NCBI GenBank assembly: GCA_009377375.1
Contig: WHUE01000035.1
Coordinates: 1-39,389 of the forward strand
DNA: 39,389 nucleotides
Direction of reading: 5' to 3'
Origin: Alphaproteobacteria bacterium
Lineage (GTDB): Bacteria > Pseudomonadota > Alphaproteobacteria > MPNO01 > UBA2964
Numbering within the stretch: the stretch's first letter is position 1; each line of letters starts with the position of its first letter. The position numbers and the translations under genes are program-made. This document shows positions 16,327 to 24,202 of this stretch, piece after piece. The notes below the pieces were generated by a model. That model was not told where the DNA came from and did no database searches. It was given only the letters and a program-made list of their open reading frames with translations.

Positions 16327-17454
16327 ATGTCGGAGACCCTGATGGGCGATGAGAACGAGACCACGCTGAAACGCACCCCGCTCGACGCGCTGCACCGCGC
16401 GCATGGCGCGAAGATGGTGCCGTTCGCGGGGTTCGACATGCCGCTGCAATACGCGGGCGGCATCATCGCCGAGCATCGGGCGACCCGCACCGGCGCAACG
16501 CTGTTCGACGTTTCGCATATGGGCCAGGCGGCGATCCGGGGCGACTCCCCCCTCGCCGCGCTGGAGGCGCTGGTGCCGGGCGACCTCGCCTCGCTGCCGG
16601 TCGGCGGCATGCGCTACACGCAGCTCACCAATGCTCATGGCGGGATCGTCGACGACCTGATGGTGACCAGCGTCGGCGAGGATTACGCCTTCGTCGTCGT
16701 CAACGCGTCGCGGCGCGAGGCCGATTTCGCGCTCCTGGGCGCCGGGCTCGACCGCCTGGCAGTGGAAGAGCTCGACCGCGCCCTGATCGCGCTGCAGGGG
16801 CCCCGCGCGGCGGAGATCCTTGTGCCCCTCGCCCCCGGAGCGGAGGAGCTCCGCTTCATGTCGGCGGCGCCGTTCATGGTCGACGGCTCCGCCATCGCCA
16901 TCAGCCGCAGCGGCTATACCGGCGAGGACGGGTTCGAGATATCGATCCCGGCGCAGGACGCGCTGCGCATCGCGGAGCGGCTGCTGCAGGGCGGGGCCAC
17001 GCTGGCCGGGCTGGGTGCGCGCGATTCGCTGCGGCTCGAGGCCGGGCTCTGCCTTTACGGCAACGACATCGACGAAACCACGACGCCGGCGGAAGCCGGG
17101 CTCGGCTGGAGCATCGGCAAGCGGCGGCGCGAGGAGGGCGGATTCCCGGGGGCGGAAATCGTCCTGGCGCAGCTCCGCGAGGGGCCGGTGCGCCGGCTGG
17201 TCGGAATCCTGCCGGAGGGACGCCAGCCGGTGCGCGCGCATGCCGAGATTCGCAATACGAGCGACGAGCGCATCGGAGAAATCACTAGCGGCGGGTTCGG
17301 CCCGACCGTCGGCGGCCCCGTTGCGATGGGCTACGTGGCGAGCGCCTTCGCCGATCCGGACACGGCGGTGACGGTCATCCTGCGCGACCGCCCGGTGCCG
17401 GCCCGCGTCGTGAAGCTTCCTTTCGTATCCCACCGATACTTCAAGAAACACTGA
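16327..17454 (+). CDS. gcvT: Aminomethyltransferase (glycine cleavage T-protein)
   Basis: 375 aa. It releases ammonia from the aminomethyl group carried on lipoyl-GcvH and transfers the one-carbon unit to tetrahydrofolate. Family blocks include [54 protein letters not shown] and [20 protein letters not shown], the last holding the catalytic Asp in the folate site. There are two candidate starts. ATG 16327 gives [11 protein letters not shown] 16342 is preceded by GGAGA at 16332-16336 and gives a 370-residue protein. The second is attractive because the first has only a poor ribosome-binding site inside a hairpin arm. It heads the gcvT-H-PA-PB operon. Confidence 0.95.
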   Translation: MSETLMGDENETTLKRTPLDALHRAHGAKMVPFAGFDMPLQYAGGIIAEHRATRTGATLFDVSHMGQAAIRGDSPLAALEALVPGDLASLPVGGMRYTQLTNAHGGIVDDLMVTSVGEDYAFVVVNASRREADFALLGAGLDRLAVEELDRALIALQGPRAAEILVPLAPGAEELRFMSAAPFMVDGSAIAISRSGYTGEDGFEISIPAQDALRIAERLLQGGATLAGLGARDSLRLEAGLCLYGNDIDETTTPAEAGLGWSIGKRRREEGGFPGAEIVLAQLREGPVRRLVGILPEGRQPVRAHAEIRNTSDERIGEITSGGFGPTVGGPVAMGYVASAFADPDTAVTVILRDRPVPARVVKLPFVSHRYFKKH

Positions 17455-17468
17455 CGGAGCATCCGCAT

Positions 17469-17846
17469 ATGAACGATCTGAAATACACCAGGGAACACGA
17501 ATGGGTCCGCATGGAGGGCGACGTCGCCGTCATCGGAATCAGCGCCTTCGCGCAGGAAGCGCTGGGCGACGTGGTGTTCGTGGAGTTGCCCGAGATCGGC
17601 AAGAGCCTCAAGGCGGGCGACCAGGCCGCGGTGGTCGAATCGGTGAAGGCGGCGAGCGAGGTCTACGCGCCGCTGGCCGGCGAGGTGGTCGGGGTCAACG
17701 AGGCGCTCAACGACGATCCGTCGACGGTGAATTCCGACCCCACGGGGAAGGGCTGGTTCCTGAAGATGAAACCGTCGAACCCGGCGGATTTTGAGGCGCT
17801 GATGGACGAAGCCGACTATCGGAAATTCGCGGAAGAACAGGGCTGA
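17469..17846 (+). CDS. gcvH: Glycine cleavage H-protein
   Basis: 125 aa lipoyl carrier that shuttles the aminomethyl group between P-, T- and L-proteins. The lipoylated lysine is Lys60 in [14 protein letters not shown]. The N-terminal YTREHEWV and C-terminal [12 protein letters not shown] are standard. GGAG at 17456-17459 overlaps the end of gcvT and sits about 9 nt before the ATG. There are gaps of 14 nt upstream and 10 nt downstream in the operon. Confidence 0.98.
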   Translation: MNDLKYTREHEWVRMEGDVAVIGISAFAQEALGDVVFVELPEIGKSLKAGDQAAVVESVKAASEVYAPLAGEVVGVNEALNDDPSTVNSDPTGKGWFLKMKPSNPADFEALMDEADYRKFAEEQG

Positions 17847-17856
17847 CGGGGGACGC

Positions 17857-19188
17857 ATGCGCTATCTGGGCCTGACCGATGCCGACCGCCGCGCCATGCT
17901 GGCGGCCTGCGGCGCGGCCGATATCGACGCGCTGTACCGCGACGTCCCCAAATCCGCGGTGCTCGCCGATCCGCTCGACCTGCCGCTCCACGCTGGAGAG
18001 ATGGAGGTGGAACGCGCGCTGGCCGCGCTGGCTGCGTGCAATCTCAGCGCCGCCGATGCGCCGTGCTTTCTCGGCGCCGGGGCCTATCGGCACCACGTGC
18101 CGGCGGCGGTGGACTACATCATCCAGCGCGGCGAGTTCCTGACCGCCTACACGCCGTACCAGCCGGAGATCGCGCAGGGCACGCTGCAGTACCTGTTCGA
18201 GTTCCAGACCCAGGTGGCGCTGATCTGCGGCATGGAGATCGCCTCCGCCTCGCATTACGACGGCGCCACCGCCTGCGCCGAAGCGGCGCTGATGGCGCGG
18301 CGGATCGCGAAGCGGTCCCGCGTCGTCGTCTCCGGCGGGGTGCACCCGCATTACCGGGGCGTCACCGAGACCTATTTCCGCTGGCTCGGGGACGGGCTCG
18401 ACCTGCTGCCGCCGTCGCTCGGGGACGAGGATCTCGCCGCCTGCATCGACGGCGACACCGCGGCCGTGATGGTGCAGAACCCGGACGTGTTCGGCCGGCT
18501 GCGCGATCTCGCCCCGCTGGCCGAGGCCTGCCACGAGGCAGGCGCGCTGCTGATCGTCGCCGTCGCGGAGCCGGTCTCGCTCGGCCTCGTCCGCCCACCG
18601 GGCGAGATGGGCGCCGACATCGTCGCCGCCGAGGGGCAGCCCGTCGGCAACGGGCTCAATTTCGGCGGGCCCTATTTGGGGCTGATGGCCACCCGCCAGC
18701 GCTTCGTGCGCCAGTTGCCCGGACGCATCGCGGGCCAGACGATCGACGCCGACGGACGTCGCGGCTGGGTGCTGACGCTGAGCGCGCGCGAGCAGCACAT
18801 CCGGCGCGAGAAGGCGGCGAGCACCAATTCCGGGCTCTGTGCGCTAGCGTTCTGCGTCCATATGGCGCTGCTGGGCGAGGAAGGGTTCCGCGCCCTGGCG
18901 CGACTCAACCATGCCCGCGCGGTGGCGCTGGCCGACGCGCTGGCGGCGGTGGACGGCGTGACGGTGGAGAACGACACGTTCTTCAACGAGTTCACCATCC
19001 GCCTGCCGGGCCCGGCGGCGCCGGTCGCCGATGCGATGGCCGAGCGCGGCATACTCGGCGGGGTGCCGGCATCCCGGCTGTTCCCGGGCGTGGAAGACCT
19101 GGCCGATTGCCTGGTGGTCTGCGCCACGGAAACGGTGAGCGATGACGACATCGCGGCGCTGACGGCGGCGCTGAAGGAGTTCGTGTGA
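17857..19188 (+). CDS. gcvPA: Glycine dehydrogenase (decarboxylating) subunit 1
   Basis: 443 aa N-terminal half of the PLP-dependent P-protein in its two-subunit form. Blocks include [47 protein letters not shown], condensed here to the start [12 protein letters not shown] and the characteristic [13 protein letters not shown]. The later [28 protein letters not shown] region is also typical. It contributes structure and part of the active site, while the PLP lysine is in subunit 2. Its TGA overlaps the gcvPB ATG by one base. Confidence 0.96.
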   Translation: MRYLGLTDADRRAMLAACGAADIDALYRDVPKSAVLADPLDLPLHAGEMEVERALAALAACNLSAADAPCFLGAGAYRHHVPAAVDYIIQRGEFLTAYTPYQPEIAQGTLQYLFEFQTQVALICGMEIASASHYDGATACAEAALMARRIAKRSRVVVSGGVHPHYRGVTETYFRWLGDGLDLLPPSLGDEDLAACIDGDTAAVMVQNPDVFGRLRDLAPLAEACHEAGALLIVAVAEPVSLGLVRPPGEMGADIVAAEGQPVGNGLNFGGPYLGLMATRQRFVRQLPGRIAGQTIDADGRRGWVLTLSAREQHIRREKAASTNSGLCALAFCVHMALLGEEGFRALARLNHARAVALADALAAVDGVTVENDTFFNEFTIRLPGPAAPVADAMAERGILGGVPASRLFPGVEDLADCLVVCATETVSDDDIAALTAALKEFV

Positions 19189-20705
19189 TGGCGGAAGGCG
19201 AGACGATCACCGGGAACCGGGCGCTTCAGATCGAGGAGCCGCTGCTGTTCGAGATGGATGCGCCGGGCCAGTGCGGGGTGGACCTGCCCGATTCCGGCCC
19301 GTTCGAGGACCGGCTGGGCGGGCTGGAGCGGCGGAATCCCGTCGGCCTGCCGGGCCTGTCCGAGCCGCGCGTGATCCGGCATTTCACCCGGCTGAGCCAG
19401 AAGAACTACGCCATCGACGCCGGCATCTTTCCGCTCGGGTCCTGCACCATGAAGCACAACCCGCGGCTCAACGAGAGGCTGGCCCGGCTGCCGGGCTTCG
19501 CGCAGCTTCATCCGATGCAGCCGGAATCCACGGTGCAGGGCGCGCTGGCACTGATCGACACGCTGGCGGACTGGCTGAGGACGCTGACCGGCATGCCGGC
19601 GGTGGCGATGTCGCCGGCCGCCGGCGCGCATGGCGAGCTGTGCGGCACCATGGTGATTCGCGCCGCGCTGGACGCGCGCGGCGAGAAGCGCAGCACGGTG
19701 CTGGTCCCCGATTCGGCCCACGGCACCAACCCGGCCACGGCCGCGATGTGCGGCTACGCGGTGGAGCCCATCCCGTCCAACGCGCGCGGCCGGGTCGATC
19801 TGGCCCTGCTGAAGGAACGGCTGGACGACGACGTCGCTGCCTTCATGCTGACCAACCCGTCCACCTGCGGCCTGTTCGAGGACGAGATCCTGGAGCAGGC
19901 GGAGGCGGTCCACGCGGCCGGCGCGTATTTCTACTGCGATGGGGCCAATTTCAACGCCATCGCCGGCCGCGTGCGGCCCGGCGATCTCGGCATCGACTGC
20001 ATGCATCTCAACCTGCACAAGACGTTCTCGACGCCGCATGGCGGCGGCGGACCGGGCAGCGGGCCGGTGATGCTGTCCGAGGCGCTGGCGCCCTTCGCGC
20101 CGCTGCCCTGGCTCGTGCACGGGGCGGAAGGGCTGCGCCTTGTCGAGCGGGCGGAGGGAGAGGCGGCGCGGGCGATCGGGCGGCTCAAATCCTTCCACGG
20201 CCAGTTCGGCATGTTCGTGCGTGCGCTGGCCTACATGATGAGCCACGGCGGCGACGGCATCCGCCAGGCCTCGGAGGATGCTGTGCTGTCGGCGAACTAC
20301 GTGCTGGCCGGACTCGAGGATGTCATGTCGCTGTCCTATCCGGGCCCCTGCATGCACGAGATGCTGTTCGACGACAGGTTCCTGAAGGGGACGGGCATCG
20401 CCACGCTCGACTTCGCCAAGGCGATGATCGACGAGGGGCTGCATCCGATGACCGTCTACTTCCCGCTGGTGGTGCATGGCGCGATGCTGATCGAGCCCAC
20501 CGAGTCGGAAAGCCGCCAGAGCCTCGACGTGTTCATCCGCGTCATGCGCGCGCTTGCCGAGCGCGCGAAGGGCGGGGATACGGCCTGGTTCACCGGGGCG
20601 CCGCGCCTTGCGCCGCGGCGGCGGCTGGACGAGACCACCGCCGCCCGCCAGCCCGTGCTGCGCTGGCTGCCGGAGGAAGCGTCGGCCGAGAAGGCGGCGG
20701 AGTGA
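19188..20705 (+). CDS. gcvPB: Glycine dehydrogenase (decarboxylating) subunit 2
   Basis: 505 aa catalytic subunit that decarboxylates glycine and loads the aminomethyl group on lipoyl-GcvH. The PLP lysine is Lys278 in LHKTFSTPHGGGGPG. The N-terminal FPLGSCTMKHNPRLNE and the central DSAHGTNPA are diagnostic. I chose ATG 19188, which overlaps the gcvPA stop by one base. A GTG one codon earlier is less likely. The stop overlaps the next gene by 4 nt (GTGA), so the transporter is coupled to the operon. The L-protein (dihydrolipoamide dehydrogenase) is not in view, as expected for a shared enzyme. Confidence 0.97.
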   Translation: MAEGETITGNRALQIEEPLLFEMDAPGQCGVDLPDSGPFEDRLGGLERRNPVGLPGLSEPRVIRHFTRLSQKNYAIDAGIFPLGSCTMKHNPRLNERLARLPGFAQLHPMQPESTVQGALALIDTLADWLRTLTGMPAVAMSPAAGAHGELCGTMVIRAALDARGEKRSTVLVPDSAHGTNPATAAMCGYAVEPIPSNARGRVDLALLKERLDDDVAAFMLTNPSTCGLFEDEILEQAEAVHAAGAYFYCDGANFNAIAGRVRPGDLGIDCMHLNLHKTFSTPHGGGGPGSGPVMLSEALAPFAPLPWLVHGAEGLRLVERAEGEAARAIGRLKSFHGQFGMFVRALAYMMSHGGDGIRQASEDAVLSANYVLAGLEDVMSLSYPGPCMHEMLFDDRFLKGTGIATLDFAKAMIDEGLHPMTVYFPLVVHGAMLIEPTESESRQSLDVFIRVMRALAERAKGGDTAWFTGAPRLAPRRRLDETTAARQPVLRWLPEEASAEKAAE

Positions 20706-21634
20706 ACGGGGGCGGGGAGGGCCCGGCGCGCCCGACCCATCCGGCGCTGGGGCTCTCGCTGGTCCTGCTTCTGGGGTTGATCTGGGGCAGCAACTGGCCG
20801 GCGATCCGCGTCGCGGTGCAGGAGATTCCGCCCTGGAGCTTCCGCGCGATCTGCCTCGCCGTGGGATCGGCCACGCTCTTCGCGGTGTCGCTGTCGCGGA
20901 GGATGAGCCTGCGCGTGCCCCGGCGCGAGATCCTGCCGCTGATCTTCGTCGGGTTGGCGAACGTCACCGGCTGGCACATGCTCACTGCGTTCGGCCTGAC
21001 CATGACCGAGGCGAGCCGGGGCGTGCTGCTGGCCTTCACCTTTCCGCTGTGGTCGCTGCTGTTCGGCGCCGTGATGCTGGGCGAACGGCTGACGCGCGGC
21101 CGGGTGCTGGCGCTGGCGCTCGGGCTCGGCGCCATCCTGCTGCTGCTGGGGCCGGAGATCGCGGGGGTGGAGCGGTCGCCGCTGGGCGGGCTGCTGCTCG
21201 TCGGCTCCGCCATTTCCTGGGCGCTGGCGACCATCGCGTTCAAGATGGTGAAATGGACGATCGGGTCGGGCGAGCTGGCGGCGTGGCAGCTCGCCATCGG
21301 CGGCGCGCCGATCGTCGCCGTCGCGGTCGTCACAGAACCGATGCCGGACTTCGCCGCGCTGAGCCTGCCGGCGCTGATCGGGCTGGTCTACGCCTCGACC
21401 GTCGCCGTCTCCTTCGGCCAGTGGATCTGGTTCCGCGTGCTGCAGATCATGCCGGCCGGCGTCGCCGCCATCTCCTCGCTGGCGGTGCCCATCGTCGGGG
21501 TGTTCTCGAGCGCGCTGCTGATCGGCGAGGCGCTGGGCTGGCGCGAGCTGGCCGCGCTGGCGCTGGTGTGCAGCGCGCTCGCCATCGTGCTGGTGGGCCG
21601 GCAGGGGCTCATCGCCCTGCGGCGCATGCTCTAG
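20702..21634 (+). CDS. EamA/DMT-family transporter
   Basis: 310 aa with ten hydrophobic segments in two EamA repeats, beginning with LLLGLIWGSNWPAIRVAV and a second repeat at about residue 160 (LLLVGSAISWALATIAFKMVK). Family members export or import small metabolites, often amino acids, across the inner membrane. The GTG start overlaps the gcvPB stop (GTGA), which suggests co-expression with glycine cleavage. A role in exporting glycine, serine or threonine is therefore a reasonable guess but unproven. The stop shares a CTAG palindrome with the stop of the convergent ATP synthase b gene. Confidence 0.88.
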   Translation: MNGGGEGPARPTHPALGLSLVLLLGLIWGSNWPAIRVAVQEIPPWSFRAICLAVGSATLFAVSLSRRMSLRVPRREILPLIFVGLANVTGWHMLTAFGLTMTEASRGVLLAFTFPLWSLLFGAVMLGERLTRGRVLALALGLGAILLLLGPEIAGVERSPLGGLLLVGSAISWALATIAFKMVKWTIGSGELAAWQLAIGGAPIVAVAVVTEPMPDFAALSLPALIGLVYASTVAVSFGQWIWFRVLQIMPAGVAAISSLAVPIVGVFSSALLIGEALGWRELAALALVCSALAIVLVGRQGLIALRRML

Positions 21635-22110
21635 TGCAGCTTGGCGGGCAGCTCGGCGATGGCGTCGTCGACCATCCGGCCGGCGGCCCTGTCGTCGAGC
21701 CGGTCGGCGATCAGCTTGCGGGTCGCCGCGATGGCGACATCCACCGTGATGTCGCGCACCATCTGGGCGGCCTCCGATTCGGCCTGGGCGATCTTGTCCA
21801 GCGCCAGCCGCTCGTGCCGGGCGAGCGACTCCTCGAGCTTCTCCATCGCCTCGCGCTGGGCGCGTCCGGCCTCGTCGCGGGCGCGGGCGAGCAGCGCCTC
21901 GCATTCCTTGGCGGCATCGCGCTGCTTGCGCTGGTATTCCGCCAGGATGTGCTGCGCTTCCTCGCGCAGCCTTGTTGCCTCGTCCAGCGTCGCCCGGATG
22001 CGGGCGGTGCGCGCATCCAGCCCGGCTGTGACGGCCCGGCCCAGCGGCCTCGCGACCGCGGCGATCAGGATGACGAATCCGACCGCGACCCAGAGTTCGG
22101 GCGTGCCCAT
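21631..22110 (-). CDS. atpF: ATP synthase F0 subunit b
   Basis: 159 aa. One N-terminal membrane helix (about 5-25) is followed by a long, charged, Ala/Glu/Arg-rich helix that forms the peripheral stalk holding F1 against rotation. The block VDVAIAATRKLIADRL near the end matches the family. It is the last gene of the F0 operon. Its ATG overlaps the b' stop by one base (TGATG). The stop codon TAG lies in a CTAG shared with the convergent transporter gene. Confidence 0.92.
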   Translation of the reverse strand: MGTPELWVAVGFVILIAAVARPLGRAVTAGLDARTARIRATLDEATRLREEAQHILAEYQRKQRDAAKECEALLARARDEAGRAQREAMEKLEESLARHERLALDKIAQAESEAAQMVRDITVDVAIAATRKLIADRLDDRAAGRMVDDAIAELPAKLH

Positions 22111-22601
22111 CAGCCGCGCTCCTCCATCGAGGCGCCGACGGCGGCCTCGGCTTCCGCCGCCGGAATTTCGGCGCCGGTCAGCCGCGTCGCCGCCGCCGCG
22201 GCAACCTCGGCCGCGACGCTGCGCACATTGGCCAGCGCCGCGTCGCGCTCGGCTGCGATGCGGGCTTCGGCCTCCGCCATCTGCCCGGCGACCTTTTCGC
22301 CCAGCGCGGCATGGCGCTCCGCCGATTCCGCCGCGATCTTCTCGGCGCCCTGGTGCAGCACCTGCTGGGCCTTCGCCCTGCCTTCCGCCATGGCGCGTTC
22401 GTAGGACCGAAGCACCTCGTCCGCGTCGACCTTGAGCTGTTCGGCCTTCTGCAGGTCGTCGTCGATGCGTTCCTGGCGTTCCTGCAGCACGTCGGAAATG
22501 CGCGGCAGCGCCACGCGCCACATGATCAGGTACAGCGCGACGAAGGTGATCGCGAGCCAGAACAGCTGCGGCGAAAATGTGCTTGGGTCCAGTTGCGGCA
22601 T
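22110..22601 (-). CDS. ATP synthase F0 subunit b'
   Basis: 163 aa second b-type stalk subunit. The N-terminus MPQLDPSTFSPQLFWLAITF with LYLIMWRVALPRI is diagnostic for b' (AtpG/AtpX) of phototrophs and alphaproteobacteria, which use a b-b' heterodimer. The rest is a long coiled helix with a Glu/Ala-rich pattern and EAAVGAS near the end. It lies between atpE and atpF. The gene is variously named atpF2, atpG or atpX. Confidence 0.93.
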   Translation of the reverse strand: MPQLDPSTFSPQLFWLAITFVALYLIMWRVALPRISDVLQERQERIDDDLQKAEQLKVDADEVLRSYERAMAEGRAKAQQVLHQGAEKIAAESAERHAALGEKVAGQMAEAEARIAAERDAALANVRSVAAEVAAAAATRLTGAEIPAAEAEAAVGASMEERG

Positions 22602-22641
22602 CGGCCTCGCCCGGTCTTCGCTCTGGGTCCGAACGGCCGGC

Positions 22642-22869
22642 CTAGAATACGAAGAGCAGCAGCAGCGCCACGACCAGCGCGTACAGCGCGATGGCCTCGA
22701 CCAGCGCGAAGCCGATCCAGGTCATCGGGGTGACGTGCGGCGCGGCGGCCGGGTTGCGCGCTACCGCCTGGATGAACGAGGCGAAAATGGTACCGATGCC
22801 GATACCTGCCCCGACCACGCCGATGGCGGCCAGACCGGCGCCAATAAGCTTCGCAGCAGCAGCTTCCAT
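22642..22869 (-). CDS. atpE: ATP synthase F0 subunit c
   Basis: 75 aa, two membrane helices joined by the polar loop ARNP (37-40). It forms the rotating ring. The ion-carrying carboxylate is Glu58 in GFALVEAIALY. The glycine-rich first helix (GVVGAGIGIGTIF) is typical. The surroundings of Glu58 lack an obvious sodium-binding set, so proton coupling is likely. The ATG at 22869 has GAAAGGA upstream on the minus strand. Confidence 0.96.
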   Translation of the reverse strand: MEAAAAKLIGAGLAAIGVVGAGIGIGTIFASFIQAVARNPAAAPHVTPMTWIGFALVEAIALYALVVALLLLFVF

Positions 22870-22934
22870 GAAATCGTTCCTTTCTCGGTTCTTTCCGGGG
22901 GGCCCGGTTGCTGGGTTATGCGAGATCGCGCCGC

Positions 22935-23672
22935 TCAGTGCAAGTGCAGCGCGTCCTTGATGTAGAAGCAGGTCAGGATGGTGAACACGTAGGCCTGCAG
23001 GAAGGCGATGAGGAATTCGAGCCCGGTCAGCGCGACCACGAAGGCCAGCGGCAGGATGCCGGCGCCGATGCCGAGCGAAACCACGAAGCCGGCGAACACC
23101 TTGAGCATGGTGTGACCCGCGGTCAGGTTCGCGAACAGCCGGACGCCCAGGCTGATCGGGCGCGAGAGATAGGAGATGATCTCGATCGGGATCATCAGCG
23201 GCCACATGATCGGCGAGGTACCCGGCGGCACGAAGAAGGTGAAGAAGTGCAGCCCGTGCTTCACGAAGCCGAGGATCGTCACCCCGAGGAACACCACGAT
23301 CGCCATCGCGAAGGTGACGATGATGTGGCTGGTGAAGGTGAAGCCGTACGGGATCATGCCGAGCATGTTGCCGAACAGGATGAACATGAACAGCGAGAAC
23401 ACGAACGGGAAATAGCGCCGCCCGTCGCTGCCCACGGTGTCGCGCAGCATGCTCGCGATGAATTCGTACGACATCTCCGCCATCGACTGCCATCGCCCCG
23501 GCACCAGCGCGCGCTTGCGCATGCCGAGCACCAGGAAGAGCGTGCTGAGCACCAGCGCCAGCAGCATGAAGGCCGCCGAGTTGGTGAAGGAGATGTCCGT
23601 GCCGCCCGCGCTCAGCGGAAGCAGGGTGTGGATTTCGAACTGGTGGAGGGGACTGTTGCCGGTCGTCGCCAC
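22935..23672 (-). CDS. atpB: ATP synthase F0 subunit a
   Basis: 245 aa integral membrane subunit forming the proton half-channels. The essential Arg lies in SLGVRLFANLTAGHTMLK, and the N-terminal HQFEIHTLLP and FGNMLGMIPY blocks are typical. The start is GTG at 23672 with AAGGAA upstream. It follows atpI by 22 nt and precedes atpE by 65 nt. Confidence 0.95.
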   Translation of the reverse strand: MATTGNSPLHQFEIHTLLPLSAGGTDISFTNSAAFMLLALVLSTLFLVLGMRKRALVPGRWQSMAEMSYEFIASMLRDTVGSDGRRYFPFVFSLFMFILFGNMLGMIPYGFTFTSHIIVTFAMAIVVFLGVTILGFVKHGLHFFTFFVPPGTSPIMWPLMIPIEIISYLSRPISLGVRLFANLTAGHTMLKVFAGFVVSLGIGAGILPLAFVVALTGLEFLIAFLQAYVFTILTCFYIKDALHLH

Positions 23673-23694
23673 TTCTTGTTCCTTGTGCCCCGGC

Positions 23695-24051
23695 CTAGCC
23701 GCGCGGGGGCTCGTCCTTGTCTTTCCGTGCCTTCTCGCCGGCGTATCCGACCGTCTGGCTCATGCCGGTCGCCGTGCGATAGACGTTCATAAACCCGGCT
23801 GCCGCTCCCAGCAGAAAGAACAGGAGCATCAGCCACGGCCCCGTACCCAGCCACCGGTCGAGCAGCAGCCCGATAAGGCTGCCGATAACCAGCGCGGAGA
23901 CCAGCTCCACCCCCAGCCGCATCGCGAACCCGAACCCGGATTTCGGCTTTTCGGGCTGGTTCCGCCCCGCCGCGGCGTCCGCCTCGCCGCGCGCGCGCCG
24001 AAGCCGTGCGTCGAAGGTTTCAGGCGGCTTCGGATCGTCCCGCTCGGTCAT
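23695..24051 (-). CDS. atpI: ATP synthase assembly protein AtpI
   Basis: 118 aa with a charged N-terminal tail and two membrane helices (about 45-65 and 72-92), the layout of AtpI/Atp1, which assists c-ring assembly. Its position as first gene of the F0 operon supports the call. AGGA sits about 5 nt before the ATG. The sequence is variable in this family, so context carries much of the weight. Confidence 0.85.
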   Translation of the reverse strand: MTERDDPKPPETFDARLRRARGEADAAAGRNQPEKPKSGFGFAMRLGVELVSALVIGSLIGLLLDRWLGTGPWLMLLFFLLGAAAGFMNVYRTATGMSQTVGYAGEKARKDKDEPPRG

Positions 24052-24109
24052 CTCGTCCTGCGCGCGAACGCCCTTCGATCAGCCCGGGCGGTGCCCCGGA
24101 GGCGCGGGC

Positions 24110-24138
24110 AACATAGGGGGCGGCCCCGGCCCTGTCAA
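24110..24138 (-). promoter_or_regulatory. Putative sigma-70 promoter of the F0 ATP synthase operon
   Basis: On the minus strand a perfect TTGACA (24138-24133) is followed after 17 nt by TATGTT (24115-24110, 4/6). The -10 lies about 58 nt upstream of the atpI ATG. The 151-bp gap 24052-24202 holds no gene. Confidence 0.65.
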
Positions 24139-24202
24139 GGCACAAAACCCCGAAGTCAAGCCATTGTATTTAAATAACAAACTTGCGTTTCTGGCGGTCC
24201 GT

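Noticed and set aside
15781-17451. 556-aa antisense frame covering the riboswitch and gcvT
   Set aside because: The riboswitch and gcvT are unambiguous on the plus strand and the antisense product shows no family features.
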